A stretch of DNA of 64,000 nt from Burkholderiales bacterium (GTDB lineage Bacteria > Pseudomonadota > Gammaproteobacteria > Burkholderiales > Burkholderiaceae_C): NCBI GenBank assembly GCA_003241965.1, contig QBMB01000002.1, positions 53,715-117,714 of the forward strand, in the 5' to 3' direction. Position 1 is the first letter of the stretch. Each line of letters opens with the position of its first letter. The notes under the pieces were generated by a model. That model was not told the DNA's origin, made no database searches, and was given only the letters and a program-made list of their open reading frames with translations. Position numbers and translations under genes: made by a program. Below, one piece after another: positions 1 to 7,589 of the stretch.

Positions 1-202
1 GCCGGCGTCGGTGGTGGCAGTGACGACCGAGATTGACACCGCGCTGCTGGCGATGGCGATGGCTGCGCTCGGCCTGGCCACGCACATCGGCGCCATTCGC
101 AAGGCCGGGGCCAAGCCGCTGCTGCTGGCGTTGATCTTGTTCGGCTGGCTCATCGTCGGAGGCGCGCTCATCAACCGCTGGGTGCCGGCCCTGCTGGGCT
201 GA
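1..202 (+). CDS. YeiH/UPF0324-type putative sulfate exporter, C-terminal end only
   Basis: The frame is open from the window edge (codons start at base 2) to the TGA at 200-202, so only about the last 66 residues are present. They contain two hydrophobic stretches separated by a basic loop ([13 protein letters not shown]), followed by a tryptophan-containing segment with [14 protein letters not shown]. This matches the C-terminal helices of the YeiH/UPF0324 family of inner-membrane proteins, which are proposed anion or sulfate exporters. An in-frame ATG-like restart inside the fragment is not a credible start, because the reading frame continues upstream. A link to the sulfite genes downstream is possible but is only inferred from proximity. 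Confidence 0.7.
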   Translation, partial: PASVVAVTTEIDTALLAMAMAALGLATHIGAIRKAGAKPLLLALILFGWLIVGGALINRWVPALLG

Positions 203-254
203 AGCCTCGAATTCACGGCCCAGGGCCCTGACCCTAAATTTCTTTGCACGCTCT

Positions 255-284
255 GGAATAGACCGCATGCCGACGCCGTCTGCT
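255..284 (+). promoter_or_regulatory. candidate ECF-sigma promoter for the exported-protein/sigma/anti-sigma unit
   Basis: The sequence reads GGAATAGA, 12 bases, then GCCGTCTGCT. The same layout (GGAATRRA-N12-GC..TCT) recurs at 2747-2776 and 4651-4680, each time ahead of a transcription unit of this cluster. GGAA-type -35 and TCT-containing -10 elements are typical of ECF sigma promoters. It lies about 80 bases before the first start codon of the unit. Confidence 0.55.
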
Positions 285-363
285 CTTTTGTCGGGACCTA
301 TCTGACCCTTCGTCCCGCACTCACCCCCCTTCACTTCACACCAACCCTTCATCGGAGCCCACA

Positions 364-795
364 ATGTTCAAGACTTTCGCTTTCGCCGCCACCGCCCTGA
401 CGCTCGCCTCCGGCAGCGCCTTCGCCGCCCCCAGCGACGACGCCCGCACGCACTTCCAGGCCATCGCCTCGGGCGACACCCAGATCGTCATGCGTGCCTA
501 TGCCGACCAGGCCCAGCTGAACTGGGTAGGCGGCCCACTCGACGGCACCTATGCCACCACCGATGCCATTCGCGGCACCTGGGAGAAGTTCGGCAAGGCC
601 GTCGGCCCACTGAAGCTCACAGTCGGCCAGATTGAAGAATCGGCCAACCCCAAGGGCGCCACCGTCTCGGCCAACGTCGTCTTCGAAGGCAAGATGCCCA
701 TCAAGGTGCGCTACGTGCTGACGTTCCGTGAAGGCAAGATCGTCAGTGAAACCTGGCAGATCGACCCCAAGCTGGCGGTGGCTGCGGCTTACTGA
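364..795 (+). CDS. exported SnoaL/NTF2-like fold protein
   Basis: The 143-residue product begins with a clear Sec signal peptide: a basic start (MFKTF), a hydrophobic core and a probable cleavage after AFA at about residue 22. The mature part has the pattern of the NTF2/SnoaL superfamily: a helix (DDARTHFQAIASGDTQ), an MRAYADQAQLNWVGGPLDG segment, and strands ending in FREGKIVSETWQID. These cone-shaped domains bind small ligands or act as enzymes, and no catalytic residues can be assigned here. It is the first gene of a unit with the next three genes (exported protein, ECF sigma, anti-sigma) and sits behind the candidate ECF promoter at 255-284. Exported NTF2-like proteins are recurrent targets of ECF sigma factors. 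The function is unknown. Confidence 0.75.
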   Translation: MFKTFAFAATALTLASGSAFAAPSDDARTHFQAIASGDTQIVMRAYADQAQLNWVGGPLDGTYATTDAIRGTWEKFGKAVGPLKLTVGQIEESANPKGATVSANVVFEGKMPIKVRYVLTFREGKIVSETWQIDPKLAVAAAY

Positions 796-843
796 ACGGC
801 ACGCAGCGTGGCTACTCTCCACCAGACCCCAAAGGACAACCCC

Positions 844-1233
844 ATGAAGCACCTTTCGACTCTGGCCGCGCTGCTGATCACAGCGGCTTCCTTCGCGGCA
901 CCACTCACCGGCGCTATGGCTGCCGACGCGCCGGCCAAGCTCGCCAACGGCGCGCTGGTCGACGCCAAGGGCATGACGCTCTACACCTTCGACAAGGACG
1001 TGGCAGGCAGCGGCAAGAGCACCTGCAACGGCGGCTGCGCCGCGCTGTGGCCGCCCGCGATGGCCGCCGCCAGCGACCAACCCGCCGGTGCATACACGAT
1101 CGTCATGCGCGACGACGGTGCGCGCCAGTGGGCCTACAAGGGCAAGCCGGTCTACACCTACCAGGCCGACCAGAAGCCCGGCGACCGCGCCGGCGACAAC
1201 TTCAAAGACGTCTGGCACATCATCAAGGAATGA
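844..1233 (+). CDS. exported COG4315-type repeat protein (PF03640)
   Basis: I chose the ATG at 844, preceded by AAAGGA at good spacing, over an in-frame upstream start at 808, because it begins a standard signal peptide (MKHLSTLAALLITAASFAAP, cleavage near AMA-AD). The 129-residue product carries the family's signatures: MTLYTFDKDVAGSGKSTCNG and, later, KPVYTYQADQKPGDRAGDN, followed by the terminal WHIIKE. Two cysteines (STCNGGCAALWPP) could form a disulfide or bind metal. Proteins of this family are secreted and often encoded beside ECF sigma factors, but their biochemical role is unknown. Here it lies between the NTF2-like protein and the sigma factor, so it is probably a member of the sigma factor's own regulon. 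Confidence 0.8.
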   Translation: MKHLSTLAALLITAASFAAPLTGAMAADAPAKLANGALVDAKGMTLYTFDKDVAGSGKSTCNGGCAALWPPAMAAASDQPAGAYTIVMRDDGARQWAYKGKPVYTYQADQKPGDRAGDNFKDVWHIIKE

Positions 1234-1279
1234 CATTTGCTGTCGACTTCCGTCCAGTCCCTCAGGCCACGACCCCCCG

Positions 1280-1783
1280 ATGCAAGACGACGCAAGCCTG
1301 CTGAGCTGGGTGCCGCGCCTGCGCCGCTATTCGCGCGCGCTGGTGAACAACCGTGACGACGCCGACGATCTGGTGCAGGACACGCTGGAGCGGGCCTGGG
1401 CCAAGTCGAACCTGTGGGGCGGCGTGGCCGACATGCGCGCCTGGCTCTTCAGCATCATGCACAACCTGCACGTCGATGGCGTGCGCCGTCCCAGGCTGCA
1501 CACCGTGACCATGGACGACGACACGCCCGAAGTGCCGGTGGCGCCGACACAAACCGACAGGCTGGCTGTACTGGATCTGCAGGCTGCACTGGACTTGCTG
1601 CCCGTCGAGCAGAAGGAAGTGCTTCTTCTGGTGACGCTGGAAGACATGGCCTATGCCGATGTGGCGCAGGCCCTGGGTATCCCCATCGGCACCGTGATGT
1701 CGCGCCTGTCGCGAGGCCGTGAGCGCCTGCGCGGCCTGATGGAAGGCCGCGCAGAACCGGTGCGGCTGAAAGTCGTCAAATGA
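1280..1783 (+). CDS. ECF RNA polymerase sigma factor (first pair)
   Basis: The 167-residue product has only regions 2 and 4, as in ECF sigma factors. Region 2 is seen in RRYSRALVNNRDDADDLVQDTLERAWAK and MRAWLFSIMHNLHVD. Region 4 is seen in LPVEQKEVLLLVTLEDMAYADVA and the recognition helix around GIPIGTVMSRLSRGRERLR. The start at 1280 gives the expected N-terminus; upstream in-frame codons only overlap the preceding gene. It is followed after 19 bases by a membrane protein of anti-sigma type, which would hold it inactive until an envelope signal arrives. The GGAAT/TCT promoters in this cluster are its likely targets, shared or divided with the second sigma factor at 4686. Confidence 0.92.
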   Translation: MQDDASLLSWVPRLRRYSRALVNNRDDADDLVQDTLERAWAKSNLWGGVADMRAWLFSIMHNLHVDGVRRPRLHTVTMDDDTPEVPVAPTQTDRLAVLDLQAALDLLPVEQKEVLLLVTLEDMAYADVAQALGIPIGTVMSRLSRGRERLRGLMEGRAEPVRLKVVK

Positions 1784-1802
1784 ATGTATTGCGAAGCAAC
1801 CC

Positions 1803-2702
1803 ATGAATACCGACCGTCCGCCACCGTCCATTCCCCCGGTCACCGAGGCCGACCTGCATGCGTTCGTTGATGGCCGCCTGCCCGCTGAGCGCCAGGTCGA
1901 GATCGCCGCTTATCTGGCCGCACGCCCTGAAGACGCGCAGCGCCTGGAGGCCTACCGGGCGCAGAAGCGCGAACTGCACGCCTTGTTCGATCCCGTGCTG
2001 GATGAACAGCCGCCGCAGCGCCTGCTGAAATCGGCGCGCCCGCGCGCCGTGCCGCAGACGCCTTGGTACCTCCAGCGCCTGGCCGCTGGGATCGCCATCG
2101 CCGTCATCAGCGGCGCGACTGGCTGGGGCTTGCGGGGCGGCCTGCCCGCGGGGGGCGACGATGCCGGCCGCATGGCCGCCGCGGCACCCGCCGAGCGCGG
2201 CCTGACGCTGGCGTCAGCGGGCGGCTTCGCGCAGCGCGCGGCGGTGGCTCACGCGGTATACAGTCCCGACGCGCGCCGCCCGGTCGAGGTGGACGCGGCG
2301 CACGAGGACCAGTTGGTGGCATGGCTGTCCAAGCGCATGGGCGCGCCGATGAAGCCGCCGCACCTGCAGGCCCAGGGCTACACGCTGGAAGGCGGGCGCC
2401 TGTTGCCGGGTGGCCAGGGGCCGGTTGCGCAGTTCATGTACCGCAACGAGCTCGGCAGCAAGCTGACGCTGTACGTGTCCAACGATGTCGCCGACGTGGG
2501 CAGTGCCGCGAGGCCGGACAAGGCACTGCAGGCCGGCGTGAAGAACACAGACACGGCCTTCCGCTTCGCACGCGAAGGTGCGGTCAATGTCTTCTACTGG
2601 GTCGACGGTCCCTTCGGCTACGCCCTGTCGTCCGACGCCGACCGCAGCGTGCTGGCGCAGGTGTCGGCCGAGGTCTATCGGCAACTTGGCACCCCGCGCT
2701 GA
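1803..2702 (+). CDS. transmembrane anti-sigma factor (first pair)
   Basis: The 299-residue product starts with a cytoplasmic helical segment typical of anti-sigma domains (VTEADLHAFVDGRLPAER and VEIAAYLAARPEDAQRLEAYRAQKRELHALF). One membrane helix follows at about residues 91-110 (LAAGIAIAVISGATGWGL), then a periplasmic domain of about 185 residues. The HxxxCxxC zinc motif of ZAS-type anti-sigma factors is absent. The periplasmic part contains a segment on QGYTLEGGRLLPGGQGPVAQ like that of other anti-sigma proteins of this family. Gene order (sigma then anti-sigma, short spacer) supports the role. What it senses cannot be read from the sequence; the oxidoreductases of the cluster suggest a redox or reactive-species signal. 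Confidence 0.85.
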   Translation: MNTDRPPPSIPPVTEADLHAFVDGRLPAERQVEIAAYLAARPEDAQRLEAYRAQKRELHALFDPVLDEQPPQRLLKSARPRAVPQTPWYLQRLAAGIAIAVISGATGWGLRGGLPAGGDDAGRMAAAAPAERGLTLASAGGFAQRAAVAHAVYSPDARRPVEVDAAHEDQLVAWLSKRMGAPMKPPHLQAQGYTLEGGRLLPGGQGPVAQFMYRNELGSKLTLYVSNDVADVGSAARPDKALQAGVKNTDTAFRFAREGAVNVFYWVDGPFGYALSSDADRSVLAQVSAEVYRQLGTPR

Positions 2703-2746
2703 AGGCCAGGGCGGCGTCGGCGCGACGCGCTGTCGGCTCGCGCCAG

Positions 2747-2776
2747 GGAATGAAACGGCCTGAGCCGCGCTCTTGA
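2747..2776 (+). promoter_or_regulatory. candidate ECF-sigma promoter for the beta-propeller/DUF305 unit
   Basis: GGAATGAA, 12 bases, then GCGCTCTTGA. The 8-base and 10-base blocks are identical to those at 4651-4680, with the same 12-base spacer length, although the spacer sequences differ. It lies in the 162-base gap after the anti-sigma gene and about 90 bases before the beta-propeller start. Confidence 0.6.
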
Positions 2777-2864
2777 CCTGAAGCAAGCGCTGGGCAGTGG
2801 TTCATCGGCGGCTGCCGGCCCACGACCCAAGCGATCACTCTCCACACCAACTCAGAAAGCAAAC

Positions 2865-4259
2865 ATGACCACCCAACGCCGCGACATTCTCAAGTACACC
2901 CTGGCCGCCGCGGCAGCCAGCGCGCTGCCCGCAGCACATGCCCAGGCCCCGTCCGGCGCTTCAGCGGGAGCCGCAGCCACCGGCATCGACCCGCGCGATC
3001 GCGTCTTCATCACCAATGAAGACTCCAACACGCTGGTGGTCATCGACCCGAAGACCAACACCGTCGAGTCGACGATCAACCTGACCAGCTTTGACGAAGA
3101 CCCTCGTCCCCCGTTTCGCTTTGTGACGGCCGGCGTGGCGCCAACGCACGCGGCGATGGTCCACAAGCCGCTGTACCACGGCTGTATCGATGCGCACGGC
3201 GCGGTGCCGTCGCCCGATGGCCGGTTGCTGGCCACCAGCGGGCGCGGCTCCAGCAACATTTATCTGATCGACGCCGAGCAGCGCCGCGTCATCGGCAACA
3301 CACCCAACCCTGCGTCTGGGCCCACCACCAACCCCGAGCGCCTGAGTAGTGGCCTGCTGCTGGGCCGCGAACCGCACGAGCCCACTTTCACGCGCAACGG
3401 CCGCGAGCTGTGGGTCACGCTGCGCGGTGAAGACCGCATTGCCATCGTCGGCGTCGATCGTGCCGTTCGCCAGCTCAAGGGGGCCGACAGCCCGGGCTCC
3501 AGCGCGGTTCGCCAATACCTGCCCACGCTGAGCGGCCCGGCGCAGGTGTGGTTCAACCGTGAGGGTACGTTGGCCTTTGTGGCCAGCCAGAAGGTGTCGA
3601 AGATCGACGTGTTCCGCGTCAACCCCGGCGCGGATGGCCACAGCCAACCGCAGCGGCTGACCACGCTGGACATCAGCGCACAGGACAAACCCGGCTTCAC
3701 GCCCTTCATGAAGACCACACCCGACGGTGCCGAGGTGTGGTTCTCGCACAAGCTGGCTGATGCGGTGTCTTGCCGCTCGACGCAGGGTGGCTTCGACCTG
3801 ATCGACACCGTGCCGCTGGGCATGGGCGCGCGGCCCAACCACGTTGAGTTCGTGCGCAATGCGCGCGGCAGCGTGGTCTATGCCAGCCTGGCGCGCATCG
3901 ACGATGGTGGCCCCGGCGGCGTGGCGTCGAGCCCGATCGCCATCATCGACCGCAGCGCTCCGGGCGGACAGCGCAAGGTGGTGGGCACCTTCTCCAGCCG
4001 TGGCCGCGAGTCGCACGGGTTGTGGACCAACCCCGAGAACACGCTGCTGTATGTGGCCCACGAACAGGACGAGCTGCCCGGCACGCCCAACGCGGGCCAG
4101 ACCGTGTGCAGTGCATTTGATGTGAGCGACCCGCTGCGCCCGACCTTCATTGCGCAGATCCCCCTGGGCAATCTGACGCTGCCCTCTGGCGCGCTGCGCA
4201 ACAAAAAGAGCATCAACCTCGTCTACGTGCGTGTGGGCGAGAAGGGCCAGACGGCATGA
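2865..4259 (+). CDS. Tat-exported YVTN-type beta-propeller protein
   Basis: The 464-residue product begins with a twin-arginine signal (QRRDILKYTL followed by an alanine-rich core, cleavage near AHA-QA), so it should be exported folded. The rest is a repeat protein with blades of the YncE/YVTN beta-propeller class: RVFITNEDSNTLVVIDPKTNTVESTI, ELWVTLRGEDRIAIV, LAFVASQKVSKIDVF and LLYVAHEQDELPG. Propellers of this type serve as binding scaffolds or cofactor-containing redox proteins; no haem or Cys ligand pattern is seen. The Tat signal suggests a cofactor or fast folding. It shares 4 bases with the next gene (ATGA), so the two are translationally coupled. It follows the candidate ECF promoter at 2747. 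Confidence 0.8.
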   Translation: MTTQRRDILKYTLAAAAASALPAAHAQAPSGASAGAAATGIDPRDRVFITNEDSNTLVVIDPKTNTVESTINLTSFDEDPRPPFRFVTAGVAPTHAAMVHKPLYHGCIDAHGAVPSPDGRLLATSGRGSSNIYLIDAEQRRVIGNTPNPASGPTTNPERLSSGLLLGREPHEPTFTRNGRELWVTLRGEDRIAIVGVDRAVRQLKGADSPGSSAVRQYLPTLSGPAQVWFNREGTLAFVASQKVSKIDVFRVNPGADGHSQPQRLTTLDISAQDKPGFTPFMKTTPDGAEVWFSHKLADAVSCRSTQGGFDLIDTVPLGMGARPNHVEFVRNARGSVVYASLARIDDGGPGGVASSPIAIIDRSAPGGQRKVVGTFSSRGRESHGLWTNPENTLLYVAHEQDELPGTPNAGQTVCSAFDVSDPLRPTFIAQIPLGNLTLPSGALRNKKSINLVYVRVGEKGQTA

Positions 4260-4615
4260 GCGGCGCGCACACCAGCCACGGCGCCAGCGCCGCGCACACC
4301 AGCGCATTCCAGCGGGATATGGACGAATCGATGGCCCGCATGATGCAGGCCATGCACAGCCCGGGCTACGCAGGCCAGGCCGACCAGGACTTTCTGGCGA
4401 TGATGATTCCGCACCACGCCGGCGCTGTGGACATGGCGCGGCTGGTGTTGCAGCATGGGCGCGATCCTGTCACCCGGCAGTTGGCCGAGGAAATCATTGC
4501 CGGGCAGACGGTGGAGATCCAGAGCATGCAACGCCGACTGCACACCCTGCAGCAGCGCACAGCCAAAGGTGCGGAAGCGGAATTTCCGTCGCTGGGTGGG
4601 ACGCGGGGGCCTTGA
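4256..4615 (+). CDS. DUF305 family protein
   Basis: The 119-residue product shows the DUF305 core: ADQDFLAMMIPHHAGAVDMARLVLQHG, then RQLAEEIIAGQTVEIQSMQRRL. The conserved MIPHH and the paired His/Met residues are thought to bind metal, and the fold is a ferritin-like helical bundle. Unlike most family members it shows no signal peptide: the N-terminus is polar and histidine-rich (SGAHTSHGASAAHTS). Its start codon overlaps the stop of the exported beta-propeller gene, so the two are made together even though this one may stay in the cytoplasm. DUF305 proteins are frequent near copper and redox-stress genes. Confidence 0.85.
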   Translation: MSGAHTSHGASAAHTSAFQRDMDESMARMMQAMHSPGYAGQADQDFLAMMIPHHAGAVDMARLVLQHGRDPVTRQLAEEIIAGQTVEIQSMQRRLHTLQQRTAKGAEAEFPSLGGTRGP

Positions 4616-4650
4616 TCGACAGCCCTAGGGAAAGTACCGATGAGCGCCAC

Positions 4651-4680
4651 GGAATGAACCAAGCCACGCAGCGCTCTTGA
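4651..4680 (+). promoter_or_regulatory. candidate ECF-sigma promoter for the second sigma/sulfite dehydrogenase unit
   Basis: GGAATGAA, 12 bases, then GCGCTCTTGA, the same blocks and spacing as at 2747-2776. The downstream block ends only 5 bases before the ATG at 4686. If it is used, transcription would start almost at the start codon, giving a leaderless or nearly leaderless message. Confidence 0.5.
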
Positions 4681-4685
4681 TCACC

Positions 4686-5219
4686 ATGCTGTTCCAGTCT
4701 GCCGAGTCCCGCTATAACCAATGGGTGCGTGAGCACTACCGTTTTTTGCTGCGCAGTGCGTGGGCGCTCACTGGTTCGCGCGCCATTGCCGAAGACGTGG
4801 TGCAAGACTGTTTTGCCAACGCCTGGAAGCACCGGGAGCAACTGCGCGACGCTGCGCTGGCACGGGCTTGGCTCTTTCAGATCATGCGCCGCGCCGCCTT
4901 TCGCCAGGCCGCACCCAGCATGCAGTCGCTGGACGATGAAGAGCAGCCCGAGCAAGCGGCGCCCGACGCGGGGCTGGACGACAAACTCGATGTCGTCAAG
5001 GCGCTCGCGCGCCTGGCGCCCATCCACCGCGAGGTGCTGGTGCTGTTTTATTTCGACGACATGCCCACCGCCCAGATGGCCGAGGCGCTGGAGATCGCGC
5101 CCGGCACGGTGTTGTCGCGCCTAGCCCGTGCGCGCGACGCTTTGAAGCTGGCCATGGGGGTACCTGCGACACCCAAGGCCGATGTCAACGTTACCCCGTT
5201 TCGCAGGACCAAGACATGA
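4686..5219 (+). CDS. ECF RNA polymerase sigma factor (second pair)
   Basis: The 177-residue product has region 2 (YNQWVREHYRFLLRSAWALTG, AIAEDVVQDCFANAWKHREQL, ARAWLFQIMRRAAFRQ) and region 4 (LAPIHREVLVLFYFDDMPTAQMAEALEI, GTVLSRLARARDALK). I chose the ATG at 4686; a TTG three codons earlier is also open. It differs clearly from the first sigma factor of the cluster, so this is not a recent duplication. Its stop overlaps the next gene by 4 bases (ATGA), which fits a sigma/anti-sigma pair made in fixed proportion. The candidate promoter immediately upstream suggests autoregulation or control by the first sigma factor. Confidence 0.9.
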   Translation: MLFQSAESRYNQWVREHYRFLLRSAWALTGSRAIAEDVVQDCFANAWKHREQLRDAALARAWLFQIMRRAAFRQAAPSMQSLDDEEQPEQAAPDAGLDDKLDVVKALARLAPIHREVLVLFYFDDMPTAQMAEALEIAPGTVLSRLARARDALKLAMGVPATPKADVNVTPFRRTKT

Positions 5220-5818
5220 GCCCCGATACCGACGCGCCTTTCCTGCCCGACAGCGAATTCGATTTGCGCGCGCGCGCCGAGTTGGCGATCGCCTTCGAGG
5301 CCAGCGACGCACCGGCACACCTGTACCGAAAGCCGCAGCCGCTGCTGGCGCGACGCGGCTTGCAGCGTTTTCTGGCTGCGCTTTTGCTGGCCGGTGGCAC
5401 CAGCGGCGGGGTGCTAGCCGTGCGACCGCCAGCGATGGTGCGCGACGCGATCGACCACGAATACCACGAGCGCAGCTTGCGGGGCAGTTTCATGGAGCAG
5501 CGCCAGTTGCTCATGCACCTGGGCATGCGGGACGCCAACGTGGTGCCCGGGTTTCCCCAACTCATGCGGCCATGCGATATCGAAGGTCACCTCGCTTACC
5601 ACCTCACCACGTTCTTCGAGAAGGGCGGCATGGTGACGGTGTATGCCTTTGACCAGCCTGTGGACCTGCGCGAGGCCAGCGGCTGGTGGAGCAACGTGCA
5701 CTGGAAGGTGATCCGCTCGCGCGAGGGCAAGCCCTTGTTGCTGGTGGCCCAGAAAAAGAAGGCACTGGCGGTCGCGCAGACGGCACTGCAGGCACCTCCC
5801 GTGTCCGGGCCAGGCTGA
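5216..5818 (+). CDS. membrane protein, probable anti-sigma factor (DUF3379-like)
   Basis: The 200-residue product starts inside the stop of the sigma gene. It has a cytoplasmic N-terminus of about 45 residues with short helices (DSEFDLRARAELAIAFEASD), one probable membrane helix at about residues 49-68 (LQRFLAALLLAGGTSGGVLAV), and a periplasmic domain containing RQLLMHLGMRDANVVPGFPQLMRPCDIEG and GGMVTVYAFDQPV. This architecture, its coupling to an ECF sigma gene and the periplasmic part resemble the DUF3379 family, which accompanies ECF sigma factors. It has no zinc motif. The role is inferred mainly from position; the family call is less sure. Confidence 0.7.
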   Translation: MSPDTDAPFLPDSEFDLRARAELAIAFEASDAPAHLYRKPQPLLARRGLQRFLAALLLAGGTSGGVLAVRPPAMVRDAIDHEYHERSLRGSFMEQRQLLMHLGMRDANVVPGFPQLMRPCDIEGHLAYHLTTFFEKGGMVTVYAFDQPVDLREASGWWSNVHWKVIRSREGKPLLLVAQKKKALAVAQTALQAPPVSGPG

Positions 5819-5903
5819 GGCACCGCGTCCCTGTCAACGAATCAACCGCTCACCCCTTTCACCCCAACCGGCGCACGACGCCCAACCACCGGAGACCCCA
5901 GAA

Positions 5904-7136
5904 ATGAACCAACAACCCACCTCGCTCCCCCGGCGCCACCTGCTGGCCGGCAGCGGCGCTGCTTTGGCTGCCGTTGGTCTGGCCAGCTTTGGCCGCACCG
6001 CAGCCGCTGCTGGTGAGACCGCGCCCGTCGCCGTGGCCGGTGCTGCCAAGCCTCTGCCAGCGTACGTGGGCTGGAAGGACCCGGCCAGCCTGATCGTGCA
6101 CAGCAGCACCACCATTGAGACCAAGCGCAGTGTGTTCGGCACCAGCGTAATCACGCCGTCCGAGCAGCTCTACATCCGCAACAACCTGCCCGCGCCCGAC
6201 GTCTCGATCCTGGGCAACCGCGATGCCTGGGAGATCAACATCGAGGGGGTGAAGAACCCGCGCAAACTCACGCTGGGCGACCTCAAGCGCATGGGCATCG
6301 AGACCACGGCGATGGTGTTGCAATGCTCTGGCAACGGACGCGGCTACTTCCCCAACAAGCCCAGTGGAACGCCTTGGCAAGTGGGCGCAGCAGGCTGTGT
6401 GGTGTGGAGCGGTGTGCCGGTGCGCTGGGTGGTGGATGCCCTGGGCGGCGTGGAGGCCGGCATGGCCTACCTCACCGGCACAGGCGGCGAAAAACTCCCC
6501 GATGGACTGGACCCCAAGAGCGTGATCGTGGAACGCTCGGTGCCTGCTGCCGCACTCGCCGATGCCCTGCTGGCCTGGGAAATGAACGGTGTGCCGATTT
6601 CGCTGGCCCACGGCGGCCCACTGCGCTTGATCGTGCCGGGTTACACGGGCGTGAACAACATCAAGTACGTCAAACGCCTGGCCTTCACCGCTCAGGAGAC
6701 CGACGCACGCATCATGTCGCACGGCTACCGCATTTCACCGCCCGGCGCGAAGGGCGACCCGTCGCAGCCATCGGTGCAGGAAATGACGGTGAAGTCGTGG
6801 ATCAACGGTCCCGGCACGGACGGCGCCCCGCTTAAAGCGGGTGACACACAGATCCATGGCGTGGCGTTTGGCGGCATGAACGCGGTGGCCAAGGTCGAGG
6901 TTTCTCTGGACGGCGGAAAAACCTGGCAGCTCGCGCGCATGGTGGGGCCCGACCTCGGCCGCTTTGCGTGGCGGCAGTTTGTTTTTGCGGCACGCCTGCC
7001 GGCGGGCCAGTTCACCCTGGCGAGCCGAGCCACCGACACCGCAGGCAACGTGCAGCCCGAACAACGCATGGAAAACGCGGGCGGCTACAACAACACCAGC
7101 TGGGCCGACCACGCCGTGAAAGTGAGCGTGGCATGA
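5904..7136 (+). CDS. sorA: sulfite dehydrogenase, molybdopterin subunit (SorA/SoxC-like)
   Basis: The 410-residue product has a Tat signal (LPRRHLLAGSGAALAAVGL), as expected for a protein that folds around molybdenum cofactor before export. The molybdenum-ligating cysteine lies in VLQCSGNGRGYF, about residue 141, within the sulfite-oxidase fold. ALLAWEMNGVPISLAHGGPLRLIVPGYTG is the typical active-site floor, and residues from about 290 form the Mo-co dimerisation domain (VAKVEVSLDGGKTWQLA). It would oxidise sulfite to sulfate in the periplasm and pass electrons to the cytochrome encoded next, with which it overlaps by 4 bases. SoxC-type and other sulfite-oxidase-like enzymes are alternatives; the partner cytochrome favours SorAB. 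Confidence 0.82.
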   Translation: MNQQPTSLPRRHLLAGSGAALAAVGLASFGRTAAAAGETAPVAVAGAAKPLPAYVGWKDPASLIVHSSTTIETKRSVFGTSVITPSEQLYIRNNLPAPDVSILGNRDAWEINIEGVKNPRKLTLGDLKRMGIETTAMVLQCSGNGRGYFPNKPSGTPWQVGAAGCVVWSGVPVRWVVDALGGVEAGMAYLTGTGGEKLPDGLDPKSVIVERSVPAAALADALLAWEMNGVPISLAHGGPLRLIVPGYTGVNNIKYVKRLAFTAQETDARIMSHGYRISPPGAKGDPSQPSVQEMTVKSWINGPGTDGAPLKAGDTQIHGVAFGGMNAVAKVEVSLDGGKTWQLARMVGPDLGRFAWRQFVFAARLPAGQFTLASRATDTAGNVQPEQRMENAGGYNNTSWADHAVKVSVA

Positions 7137-7480
7137 AGCGCACAATCCAAAAACACGCGTTGGTCGCTGCCCTGTGGTCGTTGGCATTCACAGTGCTGCC
7201 CGTGCACGCCGCCGACGATGCCGCGCAACTTCAACAAGGCAAGGTGTTGTTCGGCCAAGGCGCGGTGCCTGCCTGCGCCCTGTGCCATGCGCTCAAGGAC
7301 GCGGGAGCCGAAGGCGCCGTAGGCCCCAGCCTGGACGAGCTCAAGCCCGATGCCAAGCGCGTGGCCACCGCGCTGCGCAACGGGATTGGGCAGATGCCGT
7401 CCTACAACGGCAAACTCAGTGATGCGCAAATTGCCGCCCTGGCGGCCTACGTGGCCAAGGCTTCGGGTGGATCAAAGTGA
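7133..7480 (+). CDS. sorB: class I cytochrome c subunit of the sulfite dehydrogenase (SorB-like)
   Basis: The 115-residue product has a Sec signal peptide ending at VHA about residue 26. One haem c site follows (CALCH, residues 48-52), with a likely axial methionine in IGQMPSY at about residue 88, in the order usual for small class I cytochromes c. The closing helix DAQIAALAAYVAKAS is typical. The ATG lies inside the stop of the molybdenum subunit gene (ATGA), so the two are coupled. It would accept electrons from sulfite and hand them to the respiratory chain. Confidence 0.85.
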   Translation: MKRTIQKHALVAALWSLAFTVLPVHAADDAAQLQQGKVLFGQGAVPACALCHALKDAGAEGAVGPSLDELKPDAKRVATALRNGIGQMPSYNGKLSDAQIAALAAYVAKASGGSK

Positions 7481-7553
7481 TGGCTGGTTGGCCACAGCGC
7501 TGCTGCGCCAACTGACAAAAAGGACGGGATCACCTGCAAACAGCGATCCCGAC

Positions 7554-7586
7554 TGAGTGGCTGACCCAGGGCGGGTCAGCCACTCA
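7554..7586. terminator. strong hairpin, probable terminator after the sulfite dehydrogenase genes
   Basis: A perfect 14-base-pair inverted repeat, TGAGTGGCTGACCC at 7554-7567 and its complement at 7573-7586, with a 5-base loop. No clear T-run follows on the plus strand, so it could also be a fold used from either side or a repeat element. A smaller hairpin (GGGATC/GATCCC) lies just upstream. Confidence 0.55.
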
Positions 7587-7589
7587 CCA

